Part shown: piece after piece, positions 1-7,155 of the stretch
How positions within the stretch are numbered: the first letter of the stretch is position 1
How the letters are laid out: each line of letters opens with the position of its first letter
Source of the DNA: Spirochaetota bacterium
GTDB lineage: Bacteria; Spirochaetota; Spirochaetia; Treponematales; Breznakiellaceae
NCBI GenBank assembly: GCA_023398155.1
Contig: JAEWSV010000415.1
Coordinates: 1 to 9,669 of the forward strand
Direction of reading: 5' to 3'
DNA length: 9,669 bases
Notes under the pieces: model-generated
What the model was told of the DNA's origin: nothing
Seen by the model: the letters and a program-made list of their open reading frames with translations, nothing else
Database searches by the model: none
Program-made: the position numbers and the translations under genes

Positions 1-28
1 ACCATACACTGCGGTCAAATCGTTTATG

Positions 29-35
29 AAAGGAG
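29..35 (+). promoter_or_regulatory. Ribosome binding site of pyrF
   Basis: AAAGGAG is a near-perfect Shine-Dalgarno sequence ending 9 bases before the ATG at 45. It supports that start over the second in-frame ATG at 51. Only 44 bases precede the gene here, so the operon promoter cannot be judged. Confidence 0.75.
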
Positions 36-44
36 CGAATCGAA

Positions 45-950
45 ATGAACATGGACAAGCTTTTCGATGCGGTGAACGAGCGTGGAAATGTGTGCGTCGG
101 CCTCGATACGTCGCTGGATTACATTCCGATGAAACAACGCGTCCACTCTCGTTCGGACGCTGAGGCGATGCTCGCGTTCAACAAGGCGATCATCGACGCG
201 ACGATCGACATCTGCGCCTGCTACAAGGTACAGATCGCATACTACGAAGAGTTGGGAATGGAAGGACTCGGCGTCTACGCGACGACCCTGCGCTATATAC
301 GGGATCGGGGAGCGCTCGTCATCGCGGACATCAAGCGCGGGGACATCACCGATACGGCCACCCGCTACGCGAAGGCGCACTTCGATGGAGAGTTCGAAGC
401 TGATTTCGTCACGCTCTCGCCCTACATGGGCATGGATACCGTCGACCCCTGGCTCACCTACGTCAAGACGAAAGGGAAAGGCGTTTTCGTACTCATGCGG
501 ACATCGAACCAAGGCATGCGGGATTTCGAGTACCAGGAACTCGCGAGCGGAGGCCGCCTCTACGACGCGGTTGGCGATAAACTCGACAAGCTCGCGGAAA
601 AATACCGGGGAGAATGCGGCTACGGAGCGGTAGGCGCCGTAGTGGGCTGCACCGAGCGGGATGAAGCCGCGGATATCCGCGCTCGGCGAAGCTCGCTGTT
701 TTTCCTCATCCCCGGTTACGGTGCGCAGGGCGGCGGCGCCGCGGATGCCGCCCTCCTGCTCAAAGGCGGTAACGGCGGTATCGTGAACGCCTCCCGATCG
801 ATCCTGAAAGCTTGGACCACCCGAGATGCGGCCTTCCTCGGCGTAGAAGTCGAGGAAACCATGATTCCGCAGGCCGCCAAGGCTGCCCGGCAAGCGACCA
901 TCGATATGCGGGACGCCATCAGGGCCGCGTGCGCGGATTCTCTCCGATGA
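45..950 (+). CDS. pyrF: Orotidine 5'-phosphate decarboxylase, long (type 2) form
   Basis: Decarboxylates OMP to UMP, the last step of de novo pyrimidine synthesis, in the cytosol. The 301-residue product has the length and motifs of the longer PyrF subfamily rather than the roughly 230-residue E. coli type. Visible motifs are GLDTS near the N-terminus, YKVQ with Lys61, the catalytic signature ADIKRGDI at residues 94-101 (the Asp-Lys-Asp charge network), LSPYMG, TSNQG where many homologues have SNPG, the phosphate-loop segment PGYGAQGGG at 223-231, and NASRS with the expected phosphate-binding Arg251. A strong ribosome binding site decides the start. Its stop overlaps the pyrK start as ATGA, which suggests translational coupling. 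It is the first gene of the pyr cluster seen here; more pyr genes could lie upstream, outside the window. Confidence 0.95.
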   Translation: MNMDKLFDAVNERGNVCVGLDTSLDYIPMKQRVHSRSDAEAMLAFNKAIIDATIDICACYKVQIAYYEELGMEGLGVYATTLRYIRDRGALVIADIKRGDITDTATRYAKAHFDGEFEADFVTLSPYMGMDTVDPWLTYVKTKGKGVFVLMRTSNQGMRDFEYQELASGGRLYDAVGDKLDKLAEKYRGECGYGAVGAVVGCTERDEAADIRARRSSLFFLIPGYGAQGGGAADAALLLKGGNGGIVNASRSILKAWTTRDAAFLGVEVEETMIPQAAKAARQATIDMRDAIRAACADSLR

Positions 951-1765
951 GCGCCTGTCCCCCGGTCCGGGCATTCAAGCGCGCCTGCCTGATCCGCAAC
1001 GAAACTCTCGCGGAGGGCATCTTTGAGCTGGAATTCGAGTGGTCGGGGCCGGCCCCCGCGAGCGGGCAGTTCTTCCTATTGCGGCCATCGCGCGGATCCG
1101 TGCTACTCGGTCGGGCTATCAGCGTATACGGGTGGACCGGGGTGCCGCCCCTGGGGGACAGAGCTTCGGACGAAAAAGTGACCGGTCGGCTCCGTTTCCT
1201 CATCGCCGAACGCGGTCTCGGAACGAACGAACTGCGCGATCTTCGGGCCGGCGAGGCAGCCGAGCTCTTGGGCCCGCTCGGCAACTCATGGGCGAGCGCA
1301 TCGCGGAGTCTGGAGGCAGGCGGCGCGGCGGAACGCCCCATCGCGCTCGTCGGGGGCGGCATCGGCCTCGCCCCCCTCGTTCACCTCGCCGCCGAGCTTC
1401 CCGCGGGCTCCTTCGATTTTTACGCGGGTTATCGTTCCCGGCCGTATGGCCTCAAGGATATGAGCCCGCGCAAGCTCATCATTGCGACGGAAGACGGCTG
1501 CGAGGGCTTCGCAGGGAGGATTACGGAAGTGATCGACTGGTCCGCGTACGGGGCGGTATACGCATGCGGACCGGAGCCTATGCTCCGCGCGGTCGCGACC
1601 GCTTGTAAGACCGCCGGAACGCCGGCCCTTCTCAGCTTGGAGCGACGGATGGCCTGCGGCGTCGGAGCCTGCCTCGGCTGTACCGTTCGAACCACCAGCG
1701 GTAATCGTCGCTGCTGCGCCGACGGCCCTATCTTCACCAGCGGGGAGATCCTATTCGATGAATGA
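947..1765 (+). CDS. pyrK: Dihydroorotate dehydrogenase B, electron transfer subunit PyrK
   Basis: PyrK carries FAD and a [2Fe-2S] cluster and passes electrons from the PyrD FMN to NAD+, making the enzyme NAD-dependent instead of quinone-dependent. The 272-residue product has a ferredoxin-reductase-like layout. An FAD-binding beta-barrel contains LLGRAISVYGW near residues 50-60, a nucleotide-binding segment contains GGGIGLAPL near 137-145, CGPEPM follows, and four cysteines for the cluster lie at the C-terminus (C237, C242, C245 and C257, in the pattern CGVGAC, LGC, CADGPIF). The reading frame is open back to 812, but the ATG at 947 is chosen because it overlaps the pyrF stop as ATGA and removes a basic, non-homologous stretch of 45 residues. 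The gene contains one copy of the dispersed GGGACAGAGC motif, read as Gly-Asp-Arg-Ala. Confidence 0.93.
   Translation: MSACPPVRAFKRACLIRNETLAEGIFELEFEWSGPAPASGQFFLLRPSRGSVLLGRAISVYGWTGVPPLGDRASDEKVTGRLRFLIAERGLGTNELRDLRAGEAAELLGPLGNSWASASRSLEAGGAAERPIALVGGGIGLAPLVHLAAELPAGSFDFYAGYRSRPYGLKDMSPRKLIIATEDGCEGFAGRITEVIDWSAYGAVYACGPEPMLRAVATACKTAGTPALLSLERRMACGVGACLGCTVRTTSGNRRCCADGPIFTSGEILFDE
1154..1165 (+). repeat. Dispersed motif copy 1, GGGGACAGAGCT
   Basis: Full 12-base form inside pyrK. It falls exactly on codons as Gly-Asp-Arg-Ala, in a loop between the flavin-binding part and the rest of the protein. Confidence 0.85.
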
Positions 1766-2681
1766 AGCCACGATCGATACGAGCGTCAACATCGCAGGCG
1801 TCCGCTTCCGGAATCCCGTGATCGCAGCATCCGGAACCTTCGGCTATGGGAGCGAGTACGCGGGACTCATCGATATAGCCGAGCTCGGAGGCATCTGCAC
1901 CAAGGGTCTTACCGTGGAACCGCGCGCGGGGAATGCTGGCATCCGGCTCCACGAGACCCCTTCTGGACTCATGAACTCGATCGGACTCGAGAACCCCGGG
2001 ATCGCCGCTTTCGTTTTACGGGAATTGCCCGCGCTTCGCGAACTCGGCCCGGTCGTAATCGCAAATCTATCGGGTTCCACGGTGGAGGATTACTGCGAGG
2101 GGACAGAGCTACTCTCGGAAAGCGCGATCGACATGATCGAGCTAAATATATCTTGCCCGAACGTGAAGGCGGGAGGTATGGCCTTCGGGCTCTGTCCCCC
2201 GGATGCCGCCGCGGTAGTCGGAGCGGTCAGGAAACGCGCTGATAAACCCATCTTAGTTAAGCTTTCGCCGAACGCGCCGAGCATTACCGACGTCGCCCGG
2301 GCATGCGAGGATGCGGGGGCGGATGCTCTGTCCCTCGTAAACACGTTCCAGGCCCTTGCGATCGATATCCGGAGACGACGCCCGGTCTTCGATCATGTCA
2401 CCGCAGGACTATCGGGGCCCGCCATCAAGCCGCTCGCGCTCCGCATGGTCTGGGAGGTATGCGGCACGGTATCGATACCGGTCATCGGGATGGGAGGGAT
2501 CGCTACTTCGGAGGATGCGCTGGAGTTCCTGATGGCAGGAGCCGCGGCGATCCAGGTCGGAACGGCGACCTTCTGTAGGCCGACTGCGATGGGAGAGATA
2601 ATCGCGGGGATCGAATCGTTCATGAGGGCGAACGGCATCGCTTCGATCGCCGAACTGAATCTACCCGGAGGGAAAATATGA
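1758..2681 (+). CDS. pyrD: Dihydroorotate dehydrogenase B, catalytic subunit PyrD
   Basis: Oxidises dihydroorotate to orotate with FMN and hands the electrons to PyrK. The 307-residue length fits class 1B. The protein begins with the typical AGVRFRNPVIAASGTFGYG segment. It carries NLSGSTVEDY, the catalytic-loop signature NISCPNVKAGG with the active-site base Cys133, the FMN-contacting Lys168 in ILVKLSPN, GMGGI at 244-248, and VGTATF near the C-terminus. A cysteine at the base position and an adjacent pyrK exclude the membrane-bound class 2 type. The start overlaps pyrK by 8 bases and has a GGGGAG ribosome site at about 1742-1747. The stop overlaps the pyrE start as ATGA. Three copies of the dispersed decamer lie in this gene, in three different reading frames. 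Confidence 0.95.
   Translation: MNEATIDTSVNIAGVRFRNPVIAASGTFGYGSEYAGLIDIAELGGICTKGLTVEPRAGNAGIRLHETPSGLMNSIGLENPGIAAFVLRELPALRELGPVVIANLSGSTVEDYCEGTELLSESAIDMIELNISCPNVKAGGMAFGLCPPDAAAVVGAVRKRADKPILVKLSPNAPSITDVARACEDAGADALSLVNTFQALAIDIRRRRPVFDHVTAGLSGPAIKPLALRMVWEVCGTVSIPVIGMGGIATSEDALEFLMAGAAAIQVGTATFCRPTAMGEIIAGIESFMRANGIASIAELNLPGGKI
2099..2110 (+). repeat. Dispersed motif copy 2, GGGGACAGAGCT
   Basis: Full 12-base form in pyrD, read out of register with copy 1 as Glu-Gly-Thr-Glu-Leu. It forms an inverted pair with copy 3, 78 bases further on. Confidence 0.85.
2189..2199 (-). repeat. Dispersed motif copy 3, GGGGACAGAGC on the minus strand
   Basis: Eleven-base form in pyrD, just after the catalytic-loop coding region. 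In the pyrD frame it reads Gly-Leu-Cys-Pro-Pro. Confidence 0.85.
2325..2334 (-). repeat. Dispersed motif copy 4, GGGACAGAGC on the minus strand
   Basis: Decamer core only, in pyrD, read there as Ala-Leu-Ser-Leu. The flanking G and T of the longer form are absent. Confidence 0.8.
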
Positions 2682-3268
2682 AGGATACGATTACGCTGCT
2701 TCGAGAATCGGGTGCGATGTTGGAGGGACACTTCCTGCTTTCGTCAGGACGGCACTCCGATCGGTACTTCCAGTGCGCGCGCCTCCTCCAACACCCCGAC
2801 CGAGCTGCGGAAGCTCTATCAAGCGTCGTTTCTCGCATTGCGGCCGATGTCGCTGCGGGTAAGCTCGTCGTGGACGCGGTCGTCGGGCCGGCCATGGGCG
2901 GTATCGTCGTGGCCTACGAACTCGGCCGCCAACTAAAAGTCCCCGCCTTCTTCACCGAGCGCGATGATTTGGGCGCGATGAGTCTCCGTCGGGGTTTCGA
3001 GGTAATCGAGGGACAGAGCATATTGATCGCCGAGGACGTGGTGACGACCGGCAAGTCTTCTTTAGAAAGCGCCCGGGTCCTGGAAGCCGCAGGGGCGAAG
3101 GTCGTGGCTATCGCATGCGTGGTCGACCGGCGGGCGGGCGGGATCGAGGTATCCTGGCCCCTCTACGCGGCAGCGAAGGTAGACGTCGCGAACTGGGAGG
3201 CCACGAATTGCGCGCTCTGCCGGGGGGGGCAACCGGTGGTAAAACCTGGATCGAGGAAGGTCTTCTAG
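2678..3268 (+). CDS. pyrE: Orotate phosphoribosyltransferase
   Basis: Joins orotate to PRPP to give OMP, the substrate of PyrF. The 196-residue product has an N-terminal hood with SSGRHSDRYFQCA at residues 22-34, a conserved GPAMGGI segment, the PRPP-binding loop ILIAEDVVTTGKSS from residue 115, and a C-terminal CALCRGGQPVVKPGSR element typical of the bacterial form that resembles the Thermus and clostridial enzymes. The ATG overlaps the pyrD stop as ATGA, and a GGAGGG ribosome site lies just upstream. The dispersed decamer at 3010 supplies Gly-Gln-Ser immediately before the PRPP loop, where homologues usually carry a Gly-x-x turn. The motif is therefore accommodated without visible damage to the active site. 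Confidence 0.95.
   Translation: MKDTITLLRESGAMLEGHFLLSSGRHSDRYFQCARLLQHPDRAAEALSSVVSRIAADVAAGKLVVDAVVGPAMGGIVVAYELGRQLKVPAFFTERDDLGAMSLRRGFEVIEGQSILIAEDVVTTGKSSLESARVLEAAGAKVVAIACVVDRRAGGIEVSWPLYAAAKVDVANWEATNCALCRGGQPVVKPGSRKVF
3010..3019 (+). repeat. Dispersed motif copy 5, GGGACAGAGC
   Basis: Decamer core in pyrE, read as Glu-Gly-Gln-Ser directly before the PRPP-binding loop. This is a third forward reading frame, after those of copies 1 and 2. Confidence 0.8.
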
Positions 3269-3275
3269 TATACTA
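3266..3275 (+). promoter_or_regulatory. TAGTATACTA palindrome with -10-like TATACT
   Basis: A perfect 10-base palindrome overlaps the pyrE stop codon and contains TATACT, a five-of-six match to a sigma-70 -10 box, 16 bases ahead of the next gene. No convincing -35 box stands at the right distance, so this is only a possible internal promoter. Confidence 0.2.
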
Positions 3276-3284
3276 TTCCTTTCA

Positions 3285-5651
3285 ATGGCGGATATGGCAC
3301 TTAAGAAACTCACCGCGGCGCAGCTCAGCACGGCGATGCGGCTCAACGTACTGACCGGTTGCCTGGCGACCGTTTGGCAAATCGTTTGTTCGATACAGCC
3401 CATTTTCAACGTCTTCGTCTACAACGAGCTGGGCGCTTCGGCCTCAACGCTGGGCGCCCTCGTCGGCCTACTCCAACTTTCCGCACTATGCCAGCTCGCT
3501 TCGATCTTCATCTACGGCTACGCGCCGCGAAAGAAGCCGTTTTTCGTCGCGGCCCACCTCATACATCGCATCCTAACCCTGGCGATCGCGGCGGGCGCTT
3601 TCGTGGCCGCAGCGAACGGCAGTCGCTCCTGGGGTATACGCGCGATCATGATCGCTCTTCCTCTCTCGTGGATCTTCATGAACGCGAGCGCGGCAGGCTG
3701 GTGGAGCTGGGTCGCGGATATCTTTCCCGAGAAGATCCGAGGAACTTTCTTCCTGAAGCGATCATCGATCATCAACGTGGTGAACGTCGTTTGGTTCTTC
3801 CTGGCCAGCATGTTCCTCGACTTCTTCGAGGGACCCGCAAGATTCTGGACCTACGGGGCGATATTCACCGTGGGAGCCCTTTCCGGTATCGTGGATATCG
3901 TCCTCAATATCTTCATTCCCGAGCCAGAACCCGCCGAACGCACGCAATTCGTGCCGATGGATGCCGTCGAACCTCTTAGAAATCCGAATTTTATACGTTT
4001 TTCGATAGCGGCCGGCGTCGCCACCTTTTCCATCAACCTCATCGCGCCGTTCCAAGCTCCCTTCGTGGTGGCGCCCGATCGAGTGGGCGCGCCGAACACG
4101 TGGCTCGGCATCATGTATGTGATCTCCCAACTTACCTGGGTACTCGTCGCCCCCTTTTGGGGAGCGATCATGGATAAATGGGGTCGCAAGCCGGTCGTGG
4201 TGCTCGGCTGCATGTTCACCTTGAGCTGGGTCGGCTATTTTTTCCTGACCCCGCGAACCTACGTCTATCTATTGCCGCTCATTTCCATCGGCGTCGGGCT
4301 CCTTTCTCCCGCCTTCTGGGAAGGCATCAACCAAATGATGCTATCGCTTTCTCCGAACAAGAATCGCATCGCGTTCGTCGCCTGGTACATGACGATAGTG
4401 GGCGTCGTTTCGGCAGGGGGATCGGTAGTCGGCGGCTTTCTCCTCGATGCTCTGTCCCCAGTGGAACTTCGCATGGGTCCGCTGCGTTTCGTCAACTTCC
4501 ATCTCGTGTTGCTGCTTTCCATTGTCATGGTTGTTCTCTCCGCTTTGGTGATCTCGAAGATCAGAGAGGGGCGCGAACGTCCCATCGGTTTCGTCGTGGG
4601 GAGGGTCGCGAACGTCGGCATAATTCGGACCTATGCCTACCTCGATGACTTAGCCACATCTGCCGACCCGAGCCGAGCGGAACAAGCCCTTCGCTCCATC
4701 GAGGCCGAAACCGGCGATCTCGCCTTGGACGAGATTCTTGCGCGCCTTGACGATTCATACCCTGAAATTAGGGAGGAAGCGGCGCGCGCGCTCGGTCGTA
4801 TCGGATCGCCGCTCGCCGTAGCCGCCCTCGTGGATCGCCTCCAAGATCCAAGCTCGACCTTGCGGATCGCAGCGGCGCGGGCTCTCGGAAAAATCAGGGA
4901 TATGCGAGCCGTCGAACCACTCGCCGATGCGCTTAAGAATGCGAAGTCGGAAGAGCTACTAGAGGCCTGCGTACAAGCCTTAGGCGATATCGGTGGGGAC
5001 AGAGCTGCGGAGGAAATACTCGCTTTCTATCACAGAACGCCATCGGATCGCTTGCGGGCGAGCGCGAGCGACGCGGCCAGCCGCCTCGGCCTCTTCGAGG
5101 CGGCGCGGGATACTTTTCCGCGTTTGATCGAGGCGCGAACGGAGGGCCTGAGGAGGCAATACGCCATCGCGCTGGGAAATATGATCGGTTTGCCTGGGGA
5201 GTTTTATCGCTACGTCTCGGGTTCCGAATCAGGTAAAGCCGAAAGAGTAACGAAATTGTTCGGGCGACTCCAAATCAACCTGCGATTCGCTTTCCGTCGT
5301 CTTGCGGGGTCGAGCATGTCCGCCCGCATCAAACGGGAACAGGCAAACACAGCAACGCTCGTCCGCGAAATACAGGAAAAACTGGAAAGCAATCGGGAGG
5401 AGGAGGCTTTATGTCAAATCCTCGGTCACGCTGAGGGCCTGCTAACCGACATACTGGGACAGCAGACGTCAGGAGAAGAACTCACAGCCTTGGCCTTTCG
5501 GATCGACCAAAAGCTCGGAGCCTTTACCTGGCTTCTCGCGGAGATTCATGCGCGTCTCGAAAACGACGGCGGCTTCAAACATTCGAAAGATCCGGCCGAG
5601 GTCCAACGGCTCCTCGTCCTGCTCGTCGCCTATTTCCTGGCCTCGGCCTGA
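3285..5651 (+). CDS. MFS transporter fused to a C-terminal HEAT-repeat region
   Basis: A 788-residue protein in three parts. Residues from about 20 to 425 contain roughly twelve hydrophobic segments of a major facilitator transporter. A motif-A-like DKWGRK loop lies near residue 295, and a basic APRKKP loop follows the second membrane segment. Residues from about 460 to 630 hold repeated two-helix units of the PBS-lyase/HEAT type; the clearest contain EEAARALGRIG, AAARALGKIR and ACVQALGDIG, each followed by an A-x-x-L-type helix. The last 150 residues look helical and charged. A plain MFS protein is about 400-450 residues, so the tail nearly doubles it and should face the cytosol. The substrate cannot be read from the sequence. 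The 16-base gap after pyrE hints at a link to pyrimidine metabolism, but that is inference. No Shine-Dalgarno precedes the ATG at 3285; the in-frame ATG at 3294 is an alternative start. Confidence 0.85.
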   Translation: MADMALKKLTAAQLSTAMRLNVLTGCLATVWQIVCSIQPIFNVFVYNELGASASTLGALVGLLQLSALCQLASIFIYGYAPRKKPFFVAAHLIHRILTLAIAAGAFVAAANGSRSWGIRAIMIALPLSWIFMNASAAGWWSWVADIFPEKIRGTFFLKRSSIINVVNVVWFFLASMFLDFFEGPARFWTYGAIFTVGALSGIVDIVLNIFIPEPEPAERTQFVPMDAVEPLRNPNFIRFSIAAGVATFSINLIAPFQAPFVVAPDRVGAPNTWLGIMYVISQLTWVLVAPFWGAIMDKWGRKPVVVLGCMFTLSWVGYFFLTPRTYVYLLPLISIGVGLLSPAFWEGINQMMLSLSPNKNRIAFVAWYMTIVGVVSAGGSVVGGFLLDALSPVELRMGPLRFVNFHLVLLLSIVMVVLSALVISKIREGRERPIGFVVGRVANVGIIRTYAYLDDLATSADPSRAEQALRSIEAETGDLALDEILARLDDSYPEIREEAARALGRIGSPLAVAALVDRLQDPSSTLRIAAARALGKIRDMRAVEPLADALKNAKSEELLEACVQALGDIGGDRAAEEILAFYHRTPSDRLRASASDAASRLGLFEAARDTFPRLIEARTEGLRRQYAIALGNMIGLPGEFYRYVSGSESGKAERVTKLFGRLQINLRFAFRRLAGSSMSARIKREQANTATLVREIQEKLESNREEEALCQILGHAEGLLTDILGQQTSGEELTALAFRIDQKLGAFTWLLAEIHARLENDGGFKHSKDPAEVQRLLVLLVAYFLASA
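4449..4459 (-). repeat. Dispersed motif copy 6, GGGGACAGAGC on the minus strand
   Basis: Eleven-base form in the transporter part of the MFS-HEAT gene, read there as Ala-Leu-Ser-Pro in a loop between membrane segments. Confidence 0.85.
4995..5006 (+). repeat. Dispersed motif copy 7, GGGGACAGAGCT
   Basis: Full 12-base form in a HEAT-repeat turn, read as Gly-Asp-Arg-Ala. The position normally carries a similar Gly-Asp-Pro-Arg-Ala turn, so the motif looks like a set of substitutions and not an insertion. Confidence 0.85.
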
Positions 5652-5670
5652 CGGCTCACGCGTCCGAGGC
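5640..5670. terminator. Inverted repeat at the end of the MFS-HEAT gene
   Basis: GCCTCGG (5640-5646) and CCGAGGC (5664-5670) are perfect inverted arms around a 17-base loop that includes the stop codon. The site lies between convergent genes, a usual place for a shared terminator. No T-run follows on either strand, so the call is weak. Confidence 0.25.
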
Positions 5671-5689
5671 TCCTGCCGCGAAACGTTCC

Positions 5690-6549
5690 TCCTGATCGAG
5701 ATGATCTCCGCGAGGCTCGAGACGGTAAGCTCGTCCGGCGTTTCCGCGTCGACGGGAACGCCGATCGGCGCGCTTAGGCTATCGATCTTCCCCGATGGAT
5801 GCCGTCCTGTTCGAGCTACTCGCGCAGGGAGAATCGCTTTGCGCGCGATCCCAACGAAACCGGCGTATCGCCATGGCATCAATTTAGCCGCCCGAACAGA
5901 TTCGAAGTCCATAAGGTGTCCGCGCGTCACCATGGTGACGTAGGTCTTTTAATCGAAGGGGAATTAGTCAACGATTTCCGTATACGTGCCGCACAGAGCC
6001 CCGGCAGCGGGAGGGATCCTGAGCGCGACTGAGAACTCCACGCAGTCGTCTCCGACCGTGATCGCAAAGACAAGGCGAGCCGCATACCACGCGACGGTCT
6101 GTCCGAAGTAGCCGCAGCCGAGGATGAGGAGCATCTCCGCCGGAATCGCAGGGCAAGGCCACCCTCTTTCCCGACGAATGCGGCAGGCTCGGTGTCGAAA
6201 GAACGCGCAGCGGCCTGTCGATTCGCAGGTTTGGCGTCGGCGATTAGGTCGTCATCGGCCAGCGAGAGCGCGACTTCGAGGCCACCGCAGAGCGCTTTGA
6301 CGAACAGGAAGCGCTGGCCGCGATTCAGCTTCACGAGCGCCGAACGGTAGGGCCGCGGTCCAAGATGGGCTCGATAAACAAACGACCCGTGCCGCCGGCA
6401 ACCGTCCCCGCGATAATTGCGCGACAGAGGGCGGATCCGCCGGCTGAGGCGGGTTCACCGCCGCTTATAAGTATCGCGGAGCCGGCAAACGCTCGCGGAG
6501 TCATCACCGTCGTCACGATTACCCGGTCGCCAGCATTTTTTCGGTACCT
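5690..6549 (-). pseudogene. Decayed xdhC-like gene (molybdenum hydroxylase maturation factor)
   Basis: Not an intact gene, but the minus strand reads as one XdhC/CoxI-family protein if frameshifts and stops are ignored. From the N-terminal side: a segment ending GTVAGGTGRLFIEPI (about 6516-6370), resembling the CGG-x-x-x-VFLEP part; then, in a second frame, SALVKLNRGQRFLFVK through FVGKEGG (about 6345-6165); then, in a third frame, LLILGCGYFGQTVAWYAA followed by a VGDDCVEF segment, the Rossmann nucleotide-binding part (about 6150-5967). The same third frame continues through two TAA stops (5964-5966 and nearby, about 5951) into YVTMVTRGHLMDF, then YAGFVGIARK and finally APIGVPVDAETPDELTVSSLAEII, the family's C-terminal hallmark (about 5930-5700). 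Third-position GC bias persists, as in a recently lost gene. XdhC proteins insert sulfurated molybdenum cofactor into xanthine dehydrogenase-type enzymes. The N-terminus seems shortened beside the transposase gene. The end coordinates are estimates; the family call rests on motif recall. Confidence 0.72.
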
Positions 6550-6571
6550 TTCGTTACTTCGCGTTCCGCAT

Positions 6572-7114
6572 CTAAAGAGCGCGAGGAGATGGGAGCATCA
6601 AGATATAGTGCGCGGGAAGCGGCAATGCTCCCCAATCGGGAAGTGGATCGATGAGGTCCCTACAACCTCGGCGATGATGGCTGAGCCCACCGAACAGCCA
6701 TGACCAAGACGAACCCACGAGTTGGGCCCTGACGGGATTCTCGTCGATATAGGAGAAAACCTGAAGATACTCTCGCAGGCCGTCGATGATACGCGAATAG
6801 AACCGCTCCCCCCAGACATGCCCCGATAGCCCTCGCCGACGGTTGTAGGTCATCGCGAAGACGCTCATGATCCATTGCATTAATCTGGAGAGGTTCTCCC
6901 CTTTAAGCGGCTGGATCACGAGGTGGTAGTGATTTCCCATCACGCAAAAATTTTCGATACGAAAGCGGTACCTCGTTTTCGCTTTCTTCACGATATCGAG
7001 AAATAGGATCTTGTCTTGTATTTCATGCAGACGCATCTCCCTGCGATTTATCCGCGCTCCAACGTGGTATCGGGCTCCTTCCCGGAGCATTCGTGGCTTT
7101 CTCATACTCAGCAT
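6572..7114 (-). CDS. REP-associated tyrosine transposase (RAYT)-like HUH protein
   Basis: A 180-residue Y1/Transposase_17 family protein, a single-strand DNA nuclease related to IS200/IS605 TnpA. The N-terminal RMLREGARYHVGARINRREM matches the first beta strand and helix of the family. NHYHLVIQP carries the His-hydrophobic-His metal site, and FAMTYNRRRG holds the likely nucleophilic Tyr. GHVWGERFYSRII and YIDENPVRAQLV are hallmarks of RAYT proteins. An alternative start at 7105 gives the more usual MRKPRML beginning; neither has a clear ribosome site. No accessory tnpB, flanking inverted ends or second copy is seen, as expected for single-copy RAYT genes. The gene looks more A/T-rich than its neighbours, which fits transfer. 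It lies directly upstream of the decayed xdhC, and a copy of the dispersed GGGACAGAGC motif lies 41 bases upstream of its start. Confidence 0.88.
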   Translation of the reverse strand: MLSMRKPRMLREGARYHVGARINRREMRLHEIQDKILFLDIVKKAKTRYRFRIENFCVMGNHYHLVIQPLKGENLSRLMQWIMSVFAMTYNRRRGLSGHVWGERFYSRIIDGLREYLQVFSYIDENPVRAQLVGSSWSWLFGGLSHHRRGCRDLIDPLPDWGALPLPAHYILMLPSPRAL

Positions 7115-7155
7115 ACGACCTGATGATATCCGCCGCTTCTATTGCATAAAAATAA

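Noticed and set aside
812..946. N-terminal extension of pyrK
   Set aside because: The extra 45 residues are the shifted-frame reading of pyrF; the ATG at 947 overlaps the stop as in the other operon junctions and starts where the family starts.
24..974. Long minus-strand open frame of 316 codons opposite pyrF
   Set aside because: It is the mirror of a GC-rich gene whose + strand carries every PyrF motif; the translation is rich in Arg and Asp with no recognisable domain.
5964..5966. In-frame TAA in the xdhC-like gene as a recoded codon
   Set aside because: A second TAA and two frameshifts occur in the same gene, and selenocysteine uses TGA; decay is the simpler explanation.
5990..6002. GCACAGAGCCCC as a twelfth motif copy
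   Set aside because: Two mismatches to the decamer; several matches of this quality are expected by chance in a window of this size.
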